A stretch of DNA of 64,000 nucleotides, taken from contig NZ_JACHLI010000034.1 of assembly GCF_014204515.1 (NCBI RefSeq), positions 1 to 64,000 on the forward strand, written 5' to 3'. Shown in pieces: positions 53,798 through 62,825 of this stretch (positions are counted from its first letter, which is position 1; every line of letters begins with the position of its first letter). The notes below the pieces were generated by a model that worked only from the letters and a program-made list of their open reading frames with translations, searched no databases and was not told the DNA's origin. The position numbers and the translations under genes were made by a program. The stretch comes from Pseudomonas nitroreducens. Its GTDB lineage: Bacteria > Pseudomonadota > Gammaproteobacteria > Pseudomonadales > Pseudomonadaceae.

Positions 53798-54976
53798 ATG
53801 ACTTCCGCCGCCACACCTGCCATTCCGCTTGTCGCCAACACTGCCACCCGTCTGCACTCCATCGATGCCCTGCGCGGGCTGGTGATCCTGTTCATGTTGC
53901 TGGACCATGTCCGCGAGACGTTCTACCTGCATATGCAGGTGGGCGACCCGATGGATGTGACCCAGACCGACCCGGCGCTGTTCTTCAGCCGCACCCTGGC
54001 GCACCTGTGTGCGCCGGTATTCGTCTTCCTCACCGGGCTTTCCGCCTTCCTCTATGGCGAGAAATACCAGGGCCGCGCAGCGGTCTCGGCCTTCCTGTTC
54101 AAGCGCGGGCTGTTCCTCGTGCTACTGGAAGTCACCCTGGTGAATTTCGCCTGGACCTTCCAACTGCCGCCGCAAGTCATCTACCTGCAGGTGATCTGGG
54201 CCATCGGCCTGAGCATGCTGGCGCTCTCCGCGCTGGTCTGGCTGCCGCGCGCGGCGCTGGTGGTGCTGGGCGTTGCACTGGTGGCTGGGCACAACCTGCT
54301 CGATGGCGTGCATTTCGCGCCCGGCCATTGGGCCCATGTACCCTGGGCGGTGCTGCATGATCGCGGCTGGATCGAGGTGGGCGAGGCCCTGCGCCTGCGC
54401 ACGTCCTACCCGCTGCTGCCGTGGATCGGCGTGATCGCCCTGGGCTACGCCGCCGGGCCCTGGTTCGGTCGTGGCGCCGATGCCGGCCGGCGCACGCGCA
54501 ACCTGCTGCTCGGCGCGGCCATCGCCCTGGGCGGCTTCATCGTCCTGCGCCTGAACAACGGTTACGGCGAAAAGCCCTGGGGCGCCGGCGACAGCGACCT
54601 GCAACTGCTGATGAGCTTCTTCAACATCACCAAGTACCCGCCGTCGCTGCTGTTCCTCGCCCTGACCCTGGGCATCGGCCTGCTCCTGCTGGTGTTCTTC
54701 GAGCGCCGCGGGCAGGGCGCCCTGGCCCGCTGGCTGGCGGTGTTCGGCGCCGCGCCGATGTTCTTCTACCTGCTGCACCTGTACGTGCTGAAGCTGCTCT
54801 ACCTGGCCGCCGTGGCTGTTTTCGGCCTGAACCACGGGCAGTACTTCGGCTTCGATGCGGTGTGGGCCGTCTGGCTGGGGGCGCTGCTGCTGATCGCCGC
54901 GCTGTATCCGCCAGTTCACTGGTTTGCCCGTCTCAAGGCCCGCCGCCGTGACATCGCCTGGCTGAAGTACCTGTGA
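53798..54976 (+). CDS. DUF1624 / HGSNAT-like membrane protein
   Basis: 392 residues from MTSAATPAIPLVANTATRL; ribosome site weak, GTG 53753 possible. About ten membrane helices. The opening RLHSIDALRGLVILFMLLDHVRETF is the signature of the heparan-alpha-glucosaminide N-acetyltransferase / DUF1624 group, whose members move acetyl groups across membranes. Its stop overlaps the GTG of the porin gene (GTGA), so the two are made together. Confidence 0.85.
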   Translation: MTSAATPAIPLVANTATRLHSIDALRGLVILFMLLDHVRETFYLHMQVGDPMDVTQTDPALFFSRTLAHLCAPVFVFLTGLSAFLYGEKYQGRAAVSAFLFKRGLFLVLLEVTLVNFAWTFQLPPQVIYLQVIWAIGLSMLALSALVWLPRAALVVLGVALVAGHNLLDGVHFAPGHWAHVPWAVLHDRGWIEVGEALRLRTSYPLLPWIGVIALGYAAGPWFGRGADAGRRTRNLLLGAAIALGGFIVLRLNNGYGEKPWGAGDSDLQLLMSFFNITKYPPSLLFLALTLGIGLLLLVFFERRGQGALARWLAVFGAAPMFFYLLHLYVLKLLYLAAVAVFGLNHGQYFGFDAVWAVWLGALLLIAALYPPVHWFARLKARRRDIAWLKYL

Positions 54977-56307
54977 GGCTGCGCAGTTCTGCCGTGCTGC
55001 TGGCGCTGTCCAGCCCGGCACTGGGAGCCGGTGCGCAGGGGGAATCCGCCGGCTTCGTCGAGGACAGCCGCTGGAGCCTGCTCAACCGCACGGTGTTCGA
55101 CCAGCGTGAGTACCGCCACGGCGACCGTAACAGCGGTGCGCGCAACGCCTACAAGCCGAGAGGCGAGCGCAACGGTTATGCCCAGGAATGGGCCTACGGG
55201 CTGATGGGCAGCCTGCAGTCCGGCTTCACCCAGGGCAGCGTCGGGCTCGGGCTGGACGCGCACCTTTACCAGGGCGTGCTGCTGGACAGCGGCGGCGGGC
55301 GCGCCGGCAAGGCGCGGCTGGTCGGCCTGGACAACGATGGCCAGCCCAAGGACAGCTTCGCCCGCGGCGGCGCGGCGCTGAAGGCGCGCGTCTCCTCGAC
55401 GACCCTGTGGTGGGGCGAGCAGCGGGTGAAGACGCCGGTGTTCAGCTCCTCCGACAGCCGCCTGCTGCCGGAAACGGCCACCGGCTTTTTCCTCTCCAGC
55501 GAGGAGTTCGCCGGGCTGCGGCTGGTGGGCGGGCACTTCACCGAAAGCACTGACCGCAATGCCTCCAGCCATGATCGCGGCTTCGTGGTGAACTACTCCA
55601 ACGGCCGCCAGGGGAATGCGTTCGACCTGGCGGGTGTCGCCTATGCACCGACCAAGGCGGCGAGCCTGAGCCTGTTCACTTCGCGCTACGAGGACAGCTG
55701 GCGCCAGGACTACCTCGGCGGCACTCTCAGCCAGCCGCTGGATGACGGGCAGGAGCTGTCGCTGAACCTCAACCTCTATCGCACCCGCGATACTGGGCAG
55801 GCGCTCTCCGGGCGCATCGACAACATCACCTGGAGCCTGCTCGGCGGCTACGGCTTCGGCGCGCAGCGGCTGAGCATCGGTTACCAGCAGGTCGATGGCG
55901 ACACGCCGTTCGATTACGTGACGCGCGGGGCGATCTTCCTCACCAATGCGGTGCAGCTGTCGGACTTCAATGCGCCCAACGAGCGCTCCTGGCAGTTGCG
56001 TTATGACCTGGACCTGGCTTCCTTCGGCGTGCCGGGGTTGTCGATGGCCGCGGCCTATGTGCGCGGCACGGGCATCGATGGCAGTCACGTCGACCCGCGT
56101 GGAGGCTACGCGTACCTGGGCTACGGCAAGGGCGGCAAGCACTGGGAGCGCGACCTGATGCTGCAATACCGCGTGCCGGAAGGCCCGGCCAAGGGCCTGC
56201 GGCTGGTGCTGATGCACAACAGCCACCGCGCTAACGCCGCGCAGGCGGAGCTCAATACCGATCAGCTGCGGGTGGCCGTGGAGTACCCGCTGGACGGCGG
56301 CTTCTGA
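54973..56307 (+). CDS. OprD-family outer-membrane porin
   Basis: 444 residues starting at a GTG that overlaps the previous stop. A signal peptide (AVLLALSSPALGAGAQ) is followed by ESAGFVEDSRWSLLNRTVFD, the OprD family start (SxLxLRNxYFxR type). Repeated amphipathic strands such as LQYRVPEGPAKGLRLVLMHNSHR close the barrel. OprD porins admit specific small solutes (basic amino acids, carboxylates). Partner and substrate are not readable; coupling to a DUF1624 protein is unusual. Confidence 0.88.
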   Translation: MRLRSSAVLLALSSPALGAGAQGESAGFVEDSRWSLLNRTVFDQREYRHGDRNSGARNAYKPRGERNGYAQEWAYGLMGSLQSGFTQGSVGLGLDAHLYQGVLLDSGGGRAGKARLVGLDNDGQPKDSFARGGAALKARVSSTTLWWGEQRVKTPVFSSSDSRLLPETATGFFLSSEEFAGLRLVGGHFTESTDRNASSHDRGFVVNYSNGRQGNAFDLAGVAYAPTKAASLSLFTSRYEDSWRQDYLGGTLSQPLDDGQELSLNLNLYRTRDTGQALSGRIDNITWSLLGGYGFGAQRLSIGYQQVDGDTPFDYVTRGAIFLTNAVQLSDFNAPNERSWQLRYDLDLASFGVPGLSMAAAYVRGTGIDGSHVDPRGGYAYLGYGKGGKHWERDLMLQYRVPEGPAKGLRLVLMHNSHRANAAQAELNTDQLRVAVEYPLDGGF

Positions 56308-56709
56308 TCAGAGCCCGCCAAGCAGGTCGTGGGAATCGAGCAGGCGCCAGGCGATTTCCGGGTTCTTCTCCAGGCCCCGGCGGATCGCCGCGGGAATGGC
56401 CTGGCGGATCTTGCGGCAGAGGCCGGGCTGCTCGTCGAAGTCGAACTCGATGCCGCGCATGCTGCGCACTTCATTGAAGCCGGGGGCGATGTGCAGGCGG
56501 ATGCCGAGCTGCTCGAACAGCTTGTGCTGCATGCGCTCCAGGTCCGCCAGGTCCTTGAGGTTCTCCAGGCGCTCCAGCAGGCGCTGCTCCTCGTGCCGGG
56601 TCAGCAGGAGGATGCGCAGGTCGGGGTTGGGGCTTTGCAGCAGGCGTTCCCGGTCGCAGTTGCAGGCGCCGGGCGGGCATTGCTGGCGGAGCGGGGGAGT
56701 GGTGGGCAT
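56308..56709 (-). CDS. Conserved hypothetical protein with CPPGACNC motif
   Basis: 133 residues from MPTTPPLRQQCPPGACNCDR. The three closely spaced Cys near the N-terminus could bind metal. The rest is helical and charged (LLTRHEEQRLLERLENLKDL, MQHKLFEQLGIRLHIAPGFN). No family function known to me. Convergent with oprD; a repeat cluster lies upstream. Confidence 0.7.
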   Translation of the reverse strand: MPTTPPLRQQCPPGACNCDRERLLQSPNPDLRILLLTRHEEQRLLERLENLKDLADLERMQHKLFEQLGIRLHIAPGFNEVRSMRGIEFDFDEQPGLCRKIRQAIPAAIRRGLEKNPEIAWRLLDSHDLLGGL

Positions 56710-56761
56710 GTCCCGATCATAGCGGGGGATCGGGAGTTTGCGCAGGGGCGGTCTTGTTTTA

Positions 56762-57023
56762 GTAGGAGCGAGGGGGACGCCCAGTTCTTGCTTGCGAACA
56801 AACCCCGCAGCGGGGCGGTTCGCGAGCAAGCTCGCTCCTACAGTTTGGGTCAGGTCTTGGTAGTCGGCTGTAGGTGGTCTGCGGCCCCCTGACCCTCTCC
56901 CGGAGGGAGAGGGGACTGTTTCGGTGCGGGCTTTCACTTGGGTGTCAGCCGGCTGACTTCCGACACTTGAACCATCGCTCGGACGGCCCCCTCTCCCCTG
57001 GGGAGAGGGCTGGGGTGAGGGGT
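56762..57023. repeat. Two inverted repeat pairs before rlhA end
   Basis: An inverted pair of the TAGGAGCGAG family (56762-56842, arms at the ends) and an inverted pair of the CCTGACCCTCTCCCGGAGGG family (56885-56914 and 56987-57023). The gap between the CPPGACNC protein and rlhA contains no supported gene. Confidence 0.8.
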
Positions 57024-57051
57024 TTCAAGCCTGGCGCCGAAGCCAATGCCT

Positions 57052-59055
57052 TTAGTGCGCCGGCTTGCGAATAGTCTTGAGCAGGTCTTCCGGGCTGATC
57101 TGCCCGACGATGTTGCTCACGCCTTCGCTGCCCGGCTGCGGCAGGCCGAGGATGTGGCCCTTGATCTTGCCGATCACGTGCATCTCGCAAGGCTTGCAGT
57201 CGAACTTCAGGGTCAGCACTTCGTCGCCGTGGATCAGTTGCATCGGCTGCACCTTGGTGCGCACGCCGGTGACGCCCTTGGCCTGTTTCGGGCACAGGTT
57301 GAAGGAGAAGCGCAGGCAGTGCTTGGTGATCATCACCGGAACTTCGCCCGTCTCTTCGTGGGCCTCGTAGGCTGCGTCGATCAACTGCACGCCGTGGCGG
57401 TGGTAGAACGCGCGGGCCTTCTCGTTGTACACGTTGTAGAGGAAGGACAGGTGCGACTCCGGGTACACCGGCGGCGGGTTGGTCTCGGCCTTGCGGCCGC
57501 CGCGTGGGTGGGCCTGCACGCGGGCTTCGGTGAGCGCCTCGATGGCCTCGCGGCGCAGCGATTTCAGCTGGGAGTTGGGGATGAAGAACGCCTGCGGGGC
57601 GTCCAGTTCGATCTGGTCGGCGTGGTACTGGGTGGTGCCCAGCTGGCCGAGCAGGTCGTGCAACTGGTCCAGCGCCTGTTCCGGCTTGTTGGCGGCGCCG
57701 AACGGGCCGTCCAGGGCGACGCTGGCGCTGACGCCTTCCTCGCTGGTGACGGTCAGTTCCAGGCGTTCCTCGCGCAACCTGGCGACCCACGACAGGCCGA
57801 CGCGGCGTTCGGCGGAGGTCTTCTGCAGCGCCTGCTGCCAGTTGTGGTCGAGGTTGCGCGACAGCGGGTGGTTCGGCCGCAGGCGGTACATGCCTTCGGG
57901 CATTTCGTTGGGCTCGACGCGGTAGCGGTAGCGCTTCTCGCCGTCTTCCTCGAACTCGCCCTTGGGCTCGGCGATATTGGCGCGGAAGCCGACCACTTCG
58001 CGCTTCACCAGCACGTTGAGGCCGTCGCCATTGGACAGCGGGTCCTTGGTGACCACCAGCAGGTCGCGCTTGCCGACCTTTTCCACGGTCCCCACCGGCA
58101 GGCCGGTGAAGGTCGGCGAGTCGAAGGCGCCGATGTCGATCTTGCGGTCGCTGACGAAGTAGTCGGTGCTGCCGCGGTGGAAGGTCTTGTCCGGGTCCGG
58201 CACGAAGAAGTGGTCGGTGCGGCCGCTGGAGGCGCGGGCCAGGTCCGGGCGCTCGGCGAGGATGCCGTCCAGGCGCTGGCGGTAATAGGCGGTGATGTTC
58301 TTCACGTAGCCCATGTCCTTGTAGCGCCCTTCGATCTTGAAGGAGCGCACGCCGGCGTCGACCAGGGCGCTGAGGTTGGCGCTCTGGTTGTTGTCCTTCA
58401 TCGACAGCAGGTGCTTCTCGAAGGCCACCACGCGGCCCTGGTCATCCTTCAGGGTGTAGGGCAGGCGGCAGGCCTGGGAGCAGTCGCCGCGGTTGGCGCT
58501 GCGGCCGGTCTGGGCGTGGGAGATGTTGCACTGGCCGGAGAAGGCCACGCACAGCGCGCCGTGGATGAAGAACTCGATGGCGGCATCGGTCTCGTCGGCG
58601 ATGGCGCGGATTTCCGCAAGGTTCAGCTCGCGGGCCAGTACCAGTTGGGAGAAGCCGGCCTGATCGAGGAACTTGGCCCGATCCAGGGTGCGGATGTCGG
58701 TCTGGGTGCTGGCGTGCAGCTCGATCGGCGGGATGTCCAGTTCCATGATGCCCAGGTCCTGCACGATCAGCGCATCGACGCCGGCGTCGTAGAGCTGGTG
58801 GATCAGCGCGCGCGCCGGCTCCAGCTCGTTGTCGTGGAGGATGGTGTTGATCGTGGTGAACACCCGCGCGTGGTAGCGATGGGCGAACTCCACCAGCTGG
58901 GCGATATCGCTCACCTCGTTGCAGGCGTTGTGCCGCGCGCCGAAGCTCGGGCCACCGATGTAGACGGCGTCGGCGCCATGCAGGATGGCCTCGCGGGCGA
59001 TGTGCACATCGCGGGCAGGGCTGAGCAGTTCCAGATGGTGTTTGGGCAGGGACAT
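57052..59055 (-). CDS. rlhA: U32-family protein RlhA (23S rRNA C2501 hydroxylation)
   Basis: 667 residues from MSLPKHHLELLSPARDVHIA; length matches RlhA/YdcP (about 650) rather than TrhP/YegQ (about 450). The TIM-barrel half has GADAVYIGGPSFGARHNACN, HASTQTDIRTL and FFIHGALCVAFSGQCNISH with the downstream Cys pair in RGDCSQACRLPY, likely an iron-sulphur site. The C-terminal half is the collagenase-like DUF3656 extension. RlhA hydroxylates C2501 of 23S rRNA in E. coli, using prephenate-related chemistry; role here is by family. Confidence 0.9.
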   Translation of the reverse strand: MSLPKHHLELLSPARDVHIAREAILHGADAVYIGGPSFGARHNACNEVSDIAQLVEFAHRYHARVFTTINTILHDNELEPARALIHQLYDAGVDALIVQDLGIMELDIPPIELHASTQTDIRTLDRAKFLDQAGFSQLVLARELNLAEIRAIADETDAAIEFFIHGALCVAFSGQCNISHAQTGRSANRGDCSQACRLPYTLKDDQGRVVAFEKHLLSMKDNNQSANLSALVDAGVRSFKIEGRYKDMGYVKNITAYYRQRLDGILAERPDLARASSGRTDHFFVPDPDKTFHRGSTDYFVSDRKIDIGAFDSPTFTGLPVGTVEKVGKRDLLVVTKDPLSNGDGLNVLVKREVVGFRANIAEPKGEFEEDGEKRYRYRVEPNEMPEGMYRLRPNHPLSRNLDHNWQQALQKTSAERRVGLSWVARLREERLELTVTSEEGVSASVALDGPFGAANKPEQALDQLHDLLGQLGTTQYHADQIELDAPQAFFIPNSQLKSLRREAIEALTEARVQAHPRGGRKAETNPPPVYPESHLSFLYNVYNEKARAFYHRHGVQLIDAAYEAHEETGEVPVMITKHCLRFSFNLCPKQAKGVTGVRTKVQPMQLIHGDEVLTLKFDCKPCEMHVIGKIKGHILGLPQPGSEGVSNIVGQISPEDLLKTIRKPAH

Positions 59056-59205
59056 GGTTTCTTCTTTATCAGGCAGGCACGGGCAATCGCGCATTGTACC
59101 GGCCAAACGCCGCGCCGGCATCCGTGGCGTGCCGGGCGGCGTGGCTGTTGGTCGCCTGAAGGGCGGAGCTGCCTGGAACGGGTCGCTCCAGGCAGCCCCT
59201 ACGGC

Positions 59206-62200
59206 TCAGTACTCGAACCGATAGCCCACGTTCGCGTGGTTCTGGTCGAAGTTGTCGCCGTCCCGGTAACCCACCTCCATGAACAGGCTGTGCCCGCCTT
59301 CCAGGCGCGTGGAAACACCCACGGCGGCTTCGCGCCAGCCGCCGCTGAAGTCCGAGCTCTGCCGGGGCGTGCCGTTGATCCGGTAGCCGATGTCGTCGGC
59401 CATCAGTTCGCGCACATAGCCGCCTTTCAGATACACCTCGGACTTGTGTTTCTCATTGCTCAGCTCGTAGCCGACGATGCCGCCGGCGCGGGCCAGCAGG
59501 GAGTCGTAGTCGTCGTAGTGGATCTTCAGGCCGTTGCTGGCCCGCGAGGAGAAGCCGCCCTGGTCGGTGTAGACCAGCTGCGCCTGGGGCTCGACGAACC
59601 ACTGGCTGTCCTTCTCGCGGTGCAGGCTGAAGCGCTTGCCGGCTTCCAGCGAGGCCGAGTAGCCGTTGCTGCTGCCGGAGCTCTTCACGCGGTTGCCCTG
59701 GGTGTCGTGGACGCTGAAGTTGTTCTTCAGGTGCGCGGCCTTGAGCACGGCGTCGAGGTAGAAGCCGTTCTCGTGCAGCCAGGTGCCGTACAAACCGAAG
59801 TGGGTGTTGCGCGCGCCGCCGCTGCCTTCGTCGAAGCTCTGGTCGGCCTCGGTGTGGCCGAGCATGGCGCCGACGAACAGGTCGCCGCTGCTGATCGGCA
59901 CCCGGCGATCGACGCCGAGCTGGATGCCCTGGTAACTCAGGCGGTAGCCGTTGAAGTTGCTGCCGGCGAAGGAGTGCAGGCGGCCGCCGTTGGTGCGCAG
60001 CCACACGTTACCGTCCGTGTCTCGCTCGGTGTAGCGCAGCTCGCCCATGCGTTGCAGCAGGGTCTGCATGTCGAGGTAGGACAGCAGGTAGTTGGTGTGC
60101 ACCTGGGCGTGGAAGGCGCGGGTGGTCGAGGTGCCGGGACCGGGAGCCGGGCCGGGCGGCGTGGGTTCGACAGGGCCTGGTGGAACGGGATCGGTCGGAT
60201 CGCCGGGTTCCACCGGACCGGGGCCAGGACCAGGACCGGGCGGCGGCGGATCGACAGGGTCGATGGGGTCGGGATCGGTCGGGCCCGGGTCCACCGGCGG
60301 CGCGGTGTAGCCGTACAGCTCCCAGTTGTCGTCCTCGTTCTTGCGCAGGGCGTAGGTGTTGCCGCCCAGTTCCACCAGGGCGCCTTCGTAGAGGCCGAAC
60401 TGGCCGCTGCCACCGTTGGTCTCGATGATCTCGATACGCTCGTTGCCCAGCGTGCTCTGCGCTCCGTCGTTGGCCACCAGCACCGAATGGCTGCCAGTGC
60501 TGCCACCGGCTTCGCTGATGGTCAGCTTGTCGGTCAGCTGGTTGACGATGTCGGTGTAGAAGTGGAACGCGCCGGCGCCGCTGAGCGAGCCCAGTTGCAG
60601 GCTACCGTAGTGCTGCGGCTGGTTGGCGGCGAAGCCGTCCTGCCAGGACTCGCGGCTGTTGAGGAAGACTTGCGAGCCGTCCTGCAGGTCCAGCGCGGTG
60701 AGGTTGGAGGTGGCGTAGTGACTGGCCTCGTCGCTGTTGCCGTCGAGCAGGAACCAGCGCGAAGCCTTGAGGTTCAGGCTGGCGCTGCTGACGCTGCCGT
60801 CCGTGGCCTCCGTGCTGTCGGTCACCGCGCGGCCCACCAGTTCGCTGTTCTCGGCGTTCAGGGTGAAGCTGCTGGCGAACACGCCGTCGGCGCTGTTCTG
60901 GCTGGCGTTGACGTTGAGCAGGCTGCGGCCGTTCTGGGCGGTGGCGCTGCTGTTGGCGAGATTGAGGGTGGCGTCCTGCACCGCGTCGGCGACGTTCATG
61001 ATGCCGGCGTTCTGCCCGTCACTGGTACGCCCGGCCAGTCCGCCCACTTCGATCAACCCGGCGCTGCCGGTGGCGCCGGCGAGGTGCGCCATGTCGGTGT
61101 CGGTCAGGTCGATGACCTGGCCGCCTTCGAGGCGGTCGCCATTGCTGGCAAGGCTGTAGCCGTTGGCGAAGGAATAGCGGATCGCGCTGGCGGCGGACTG
61201 GATGCTGTTGCGCACGCCGGCCACCAGGGGCGTCAGGGTGATCTTCGCACCGTCGCCCATCACTCGCAGGCCGGCGGAATCCTTGCCTTCGGTGGTGATG
61301 TCGGTCTTGCCGTACACCGTCACCTCGGAGTTGCCGTACTGCGAGCCGGCGTGGCCGGTGCTGTCACCGGGCGCGCTGGCGTTGCCGCCGCCCAGGGAGC
61401 CCGCGGCCAGGCCGTGGGACTGGCCGGTGCCGGTGGTATGGATCACCGTCTGGAAGTCCTGGTGCTGTTCGCTGTTGATGGTCACCTTGGAGTTGCCGGT
61501 GGCCCAGGCGCCGATCTCGTTGGTGCCGGCGGTCTTGATCCGCAGGTGGCCGCCGTCATAGCCGGTGGCGGTGACGCTGGAATGGTTCAGCGCGAACAGG
61601 GCATTGGCGCCGTAGCGGCTGTTGCTGCCCTGGTTGAAGTCGCCACCGAGGAAGGTGATGGACGAATTCTTCGTCGCGTAGAGGCCGATGCCGTTGCTGA
61701 ACCCCGTGCCGTTCATGTCGACCAGGTCGAGGGTCACGGTGCCGCCGTTGTTGGCTTCCACCGAGCGCTGGCTGGACTTGTTGGTGACCGTCAGCACATA
61801 GGGCGCACCGCTCTTGGCGGTCATGTCGATGGTCCCGCCATTGGCGGCGAACAGGCCCTTGCCGGCGGCGATGGTCAGGTTGGCGTTGCCGTTGAGCTCG
61901 GCGCTGGAGGTGGCGCCGTCCACGTACATCGCGCTCTTGGGGCTGCTGTAGCTCGAGCTGGTGCTGGTGGCGGTGAGGTTGCCATTGAGCACGAAGCGCC
62001 CGCCGCCAGTGACGGCGATGCCGTTATAGACGTACTTGCCGTTGGAGTTGGTGTTGCTGCCGTAGTTGTAGGTGAGGTCACCGTTGACCGTGACCTGGCT
62101 GTTGGCGCCCTTGATATCCAGGGTATTGCCGTCGACCTTGCCGCTGACGCCGCTGAGCACCAGCGGCGAGCCGCTCGGCCCGGTCATGGTGATGACGGCG

Positions 62201-62370
62201 CCGTTGCTCACGGCGAAGGTCTTGATGGTGCCGACCTGGGTGAAGTCCTCGTATTGCCCGCTCTGGTTGGCGGTGTATCGCTGATCGGTTTCGCTGACGC
62301 TGTTGGCCGCCGTCGCGGTGGCCACGGCCAGCGGACTGGCCAGGAGAAGCATCAATGGGGTGTTCTTCAT
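59206..62370 (-). CDS. Classical autotransporter (type Va) adhesin-like
   Basis: 1054 residues from ATG 62370 (AGGAAA upstream; a GTG lies one codon earlier). Signal peptide LMLLLASPLAVATATA, a passenger of about 680 residues rich in Asn, Gly, Ser and Thr with beta-helix character (GGRFVLNGNLTATSTSSSYS, MTGPSGSPLVLSG), a Pro-Gly linker of about 55 residues built on PGPGPGPVEPGDP, then a 12-strand translocator of about 280 residues ending VGYRFEY, with the terminal aromatic expected by BamA. Passenger lacks a visible protease triad, so an adhesin or structural surface protein is likely. The inner helix-plug and barrel start near HTNYLLSYLDMQTLLQRMGE. Confidence 0.92.
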   Translation of the reverse strand: MKNTPLMLLLASPLAVATATAANSVSETDQRYTANQSGQYEDFTQVGTIKTFAVSNGAVITMTGPSGSPLVLSGVSGKVDGNTLDIKGANSQVTVNGDLTYNYGSNTNSNGKYVYNGIAVTGGGRFVLNGNLTATSTSSSYSSPKSAMYVDGATSSAELNGNANLTIAAGKGLFAANGGTIDMTAKSGAPYVLTVTNKSSQRSVEANNGGTVTLDLVDMNGTGFSNGIGLYATKNSSITFLGGDFNQGSNSRYGANALFALNHSSVTATGYDGGHLRIKTAGTNEIGAWATGNSKVTINSEQHQDFQTVIHTTGTGQSHGLAAGSLGGGNASAPGDSTGHAGSQYGNSEVTVYGKTDITTEGKDSAGLRVMGDGAKITLTPLVAGVRNSIQSAASAIRYSFANGYSLASNGDRLEGGQVIDLTDTDMAHLAGATGSAGLIEVGGLAGRTSDGQNAGIMNVADAVQDATLNLANSSATAQNGRSLLNVNASQNSADGVFASSFTLNAENSELVGRAVTDSTEATDGSVSSASLNLKASRWFLLDGNSDEASHYATSNLTALDLQDGSQVFLNSRESWQDGFAANQPQHYGSLQLGSLSGAGAFHFYTDIVNQLTDKLTISEAGGSTGSHSVLVANDGAQSTLGNERIEIIETNGGSGQFGLYEGALVELGGNTYALRKNEDDNWELYGYTAPPVDPGPTDPDPIDPVDPPPPGPGPGPGPVEPGDPTDPVPPGPVEPTPPGPAPGPGTSTTRAFHAQVHTNYLLSYLDMQTLLQRMGELRYTERDTDGNVWLRTNGGRLHSFAGSNFNGYRLSYQGIQLGVDRRVPISSGDLFVGAMLGHTEADQSFDEGSGGARNTHFGLYGTWLHENGFYLDAVLKAAHLKNNFSVHDTQGNRVKSSGSSNGYSASLEAGKRFSLHREKDSQWFVEPQAQLVYTDQGGFSSRASNGLKIHYDDYDSLLARAGGIVGYELSNEKHKSEVYLKGGYVRELMADDIGYRINGTPRQSSDFSGGWREAAVGVSTRLEGGHSLFMEVGYRDGDNFDQNHANVGYRFEY

Positions 62371-62668
62371 CACGGTTTCCTACCGCCTCTCGGCGGGATG
62401 GGTGAAGAGAACCCGGTTGCGCATGTTCCGTGTGCCGCACCGGGTAGAACCCGGCGTGATGGGGTGGGGAGGTGGGGATCAGTGGTAGTGTCCCGGCACT
62501 GTGAGTCACTCACGGGAGTTGGTAGCGGCGGGGATTGTTCACTACCGCGCCGGGGGCAACCCTTGAGCTATGTCAGAAGGTTTTCGAAACGGGCAGGGGT
62601 ATTGCCAGATGTCATGGCCAGGCCGGGGCGCGCCTGACCTGGATCAACGGGCGGGCGCTGAAAGTCTG

Positions 62669-62764
62669 TGCAAAGACGGGCGATGCAGCTTTGCAGAGCT
62701 CGGTAGGGTGCCCTTGCAGAACTGCAAAGTGACCCTGCAACCCTGTCTATTCCGCGCTTTGCAG
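62669..62764 (+). promoter_or_regulatory. Array of six TTTGCAG/CTGCAAA sites
   Basis: Within the 455-base divergent region between the autotransporter and the esterase, six (C)TTTGCAG or CTGCAA(AG) elements start at 62669, 62689, 62713, 62722, 62735 and 62757, two of them facing as TTGCAG-AA-CTGCAA. Intervals near 10 or 20-24 bases suggest binding on one DNA face. The rest of the gap shows no gene. Likely a multi-site control region for the esterase; the regulator is not known. Confidence 0.5.
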
Positions 62765-62825
62765 GCATGGATCAAGATTCGTTCGTCCTCTCGGAAAACC
62801 TCCCCCACTTTCAAGGAACCGAATC

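Noticed and set aside
52853..54004. N-terminal extension of the second GGDEF frame
   Set aside because: It crosses the PaiB-like and DUF1624 genes on the other strand; no domain and no support.
57046..62637. An 1863-codon open frame on the plus strand, antisense to rlhA and the autotransporter
   Set aside because: Both minus-strand genes have family matches, signal peptides and ribosome sites; the antisense frame reads Val/Gly/Ala-rich low-complexity protein, a known artefact of high-GC third-position bias.
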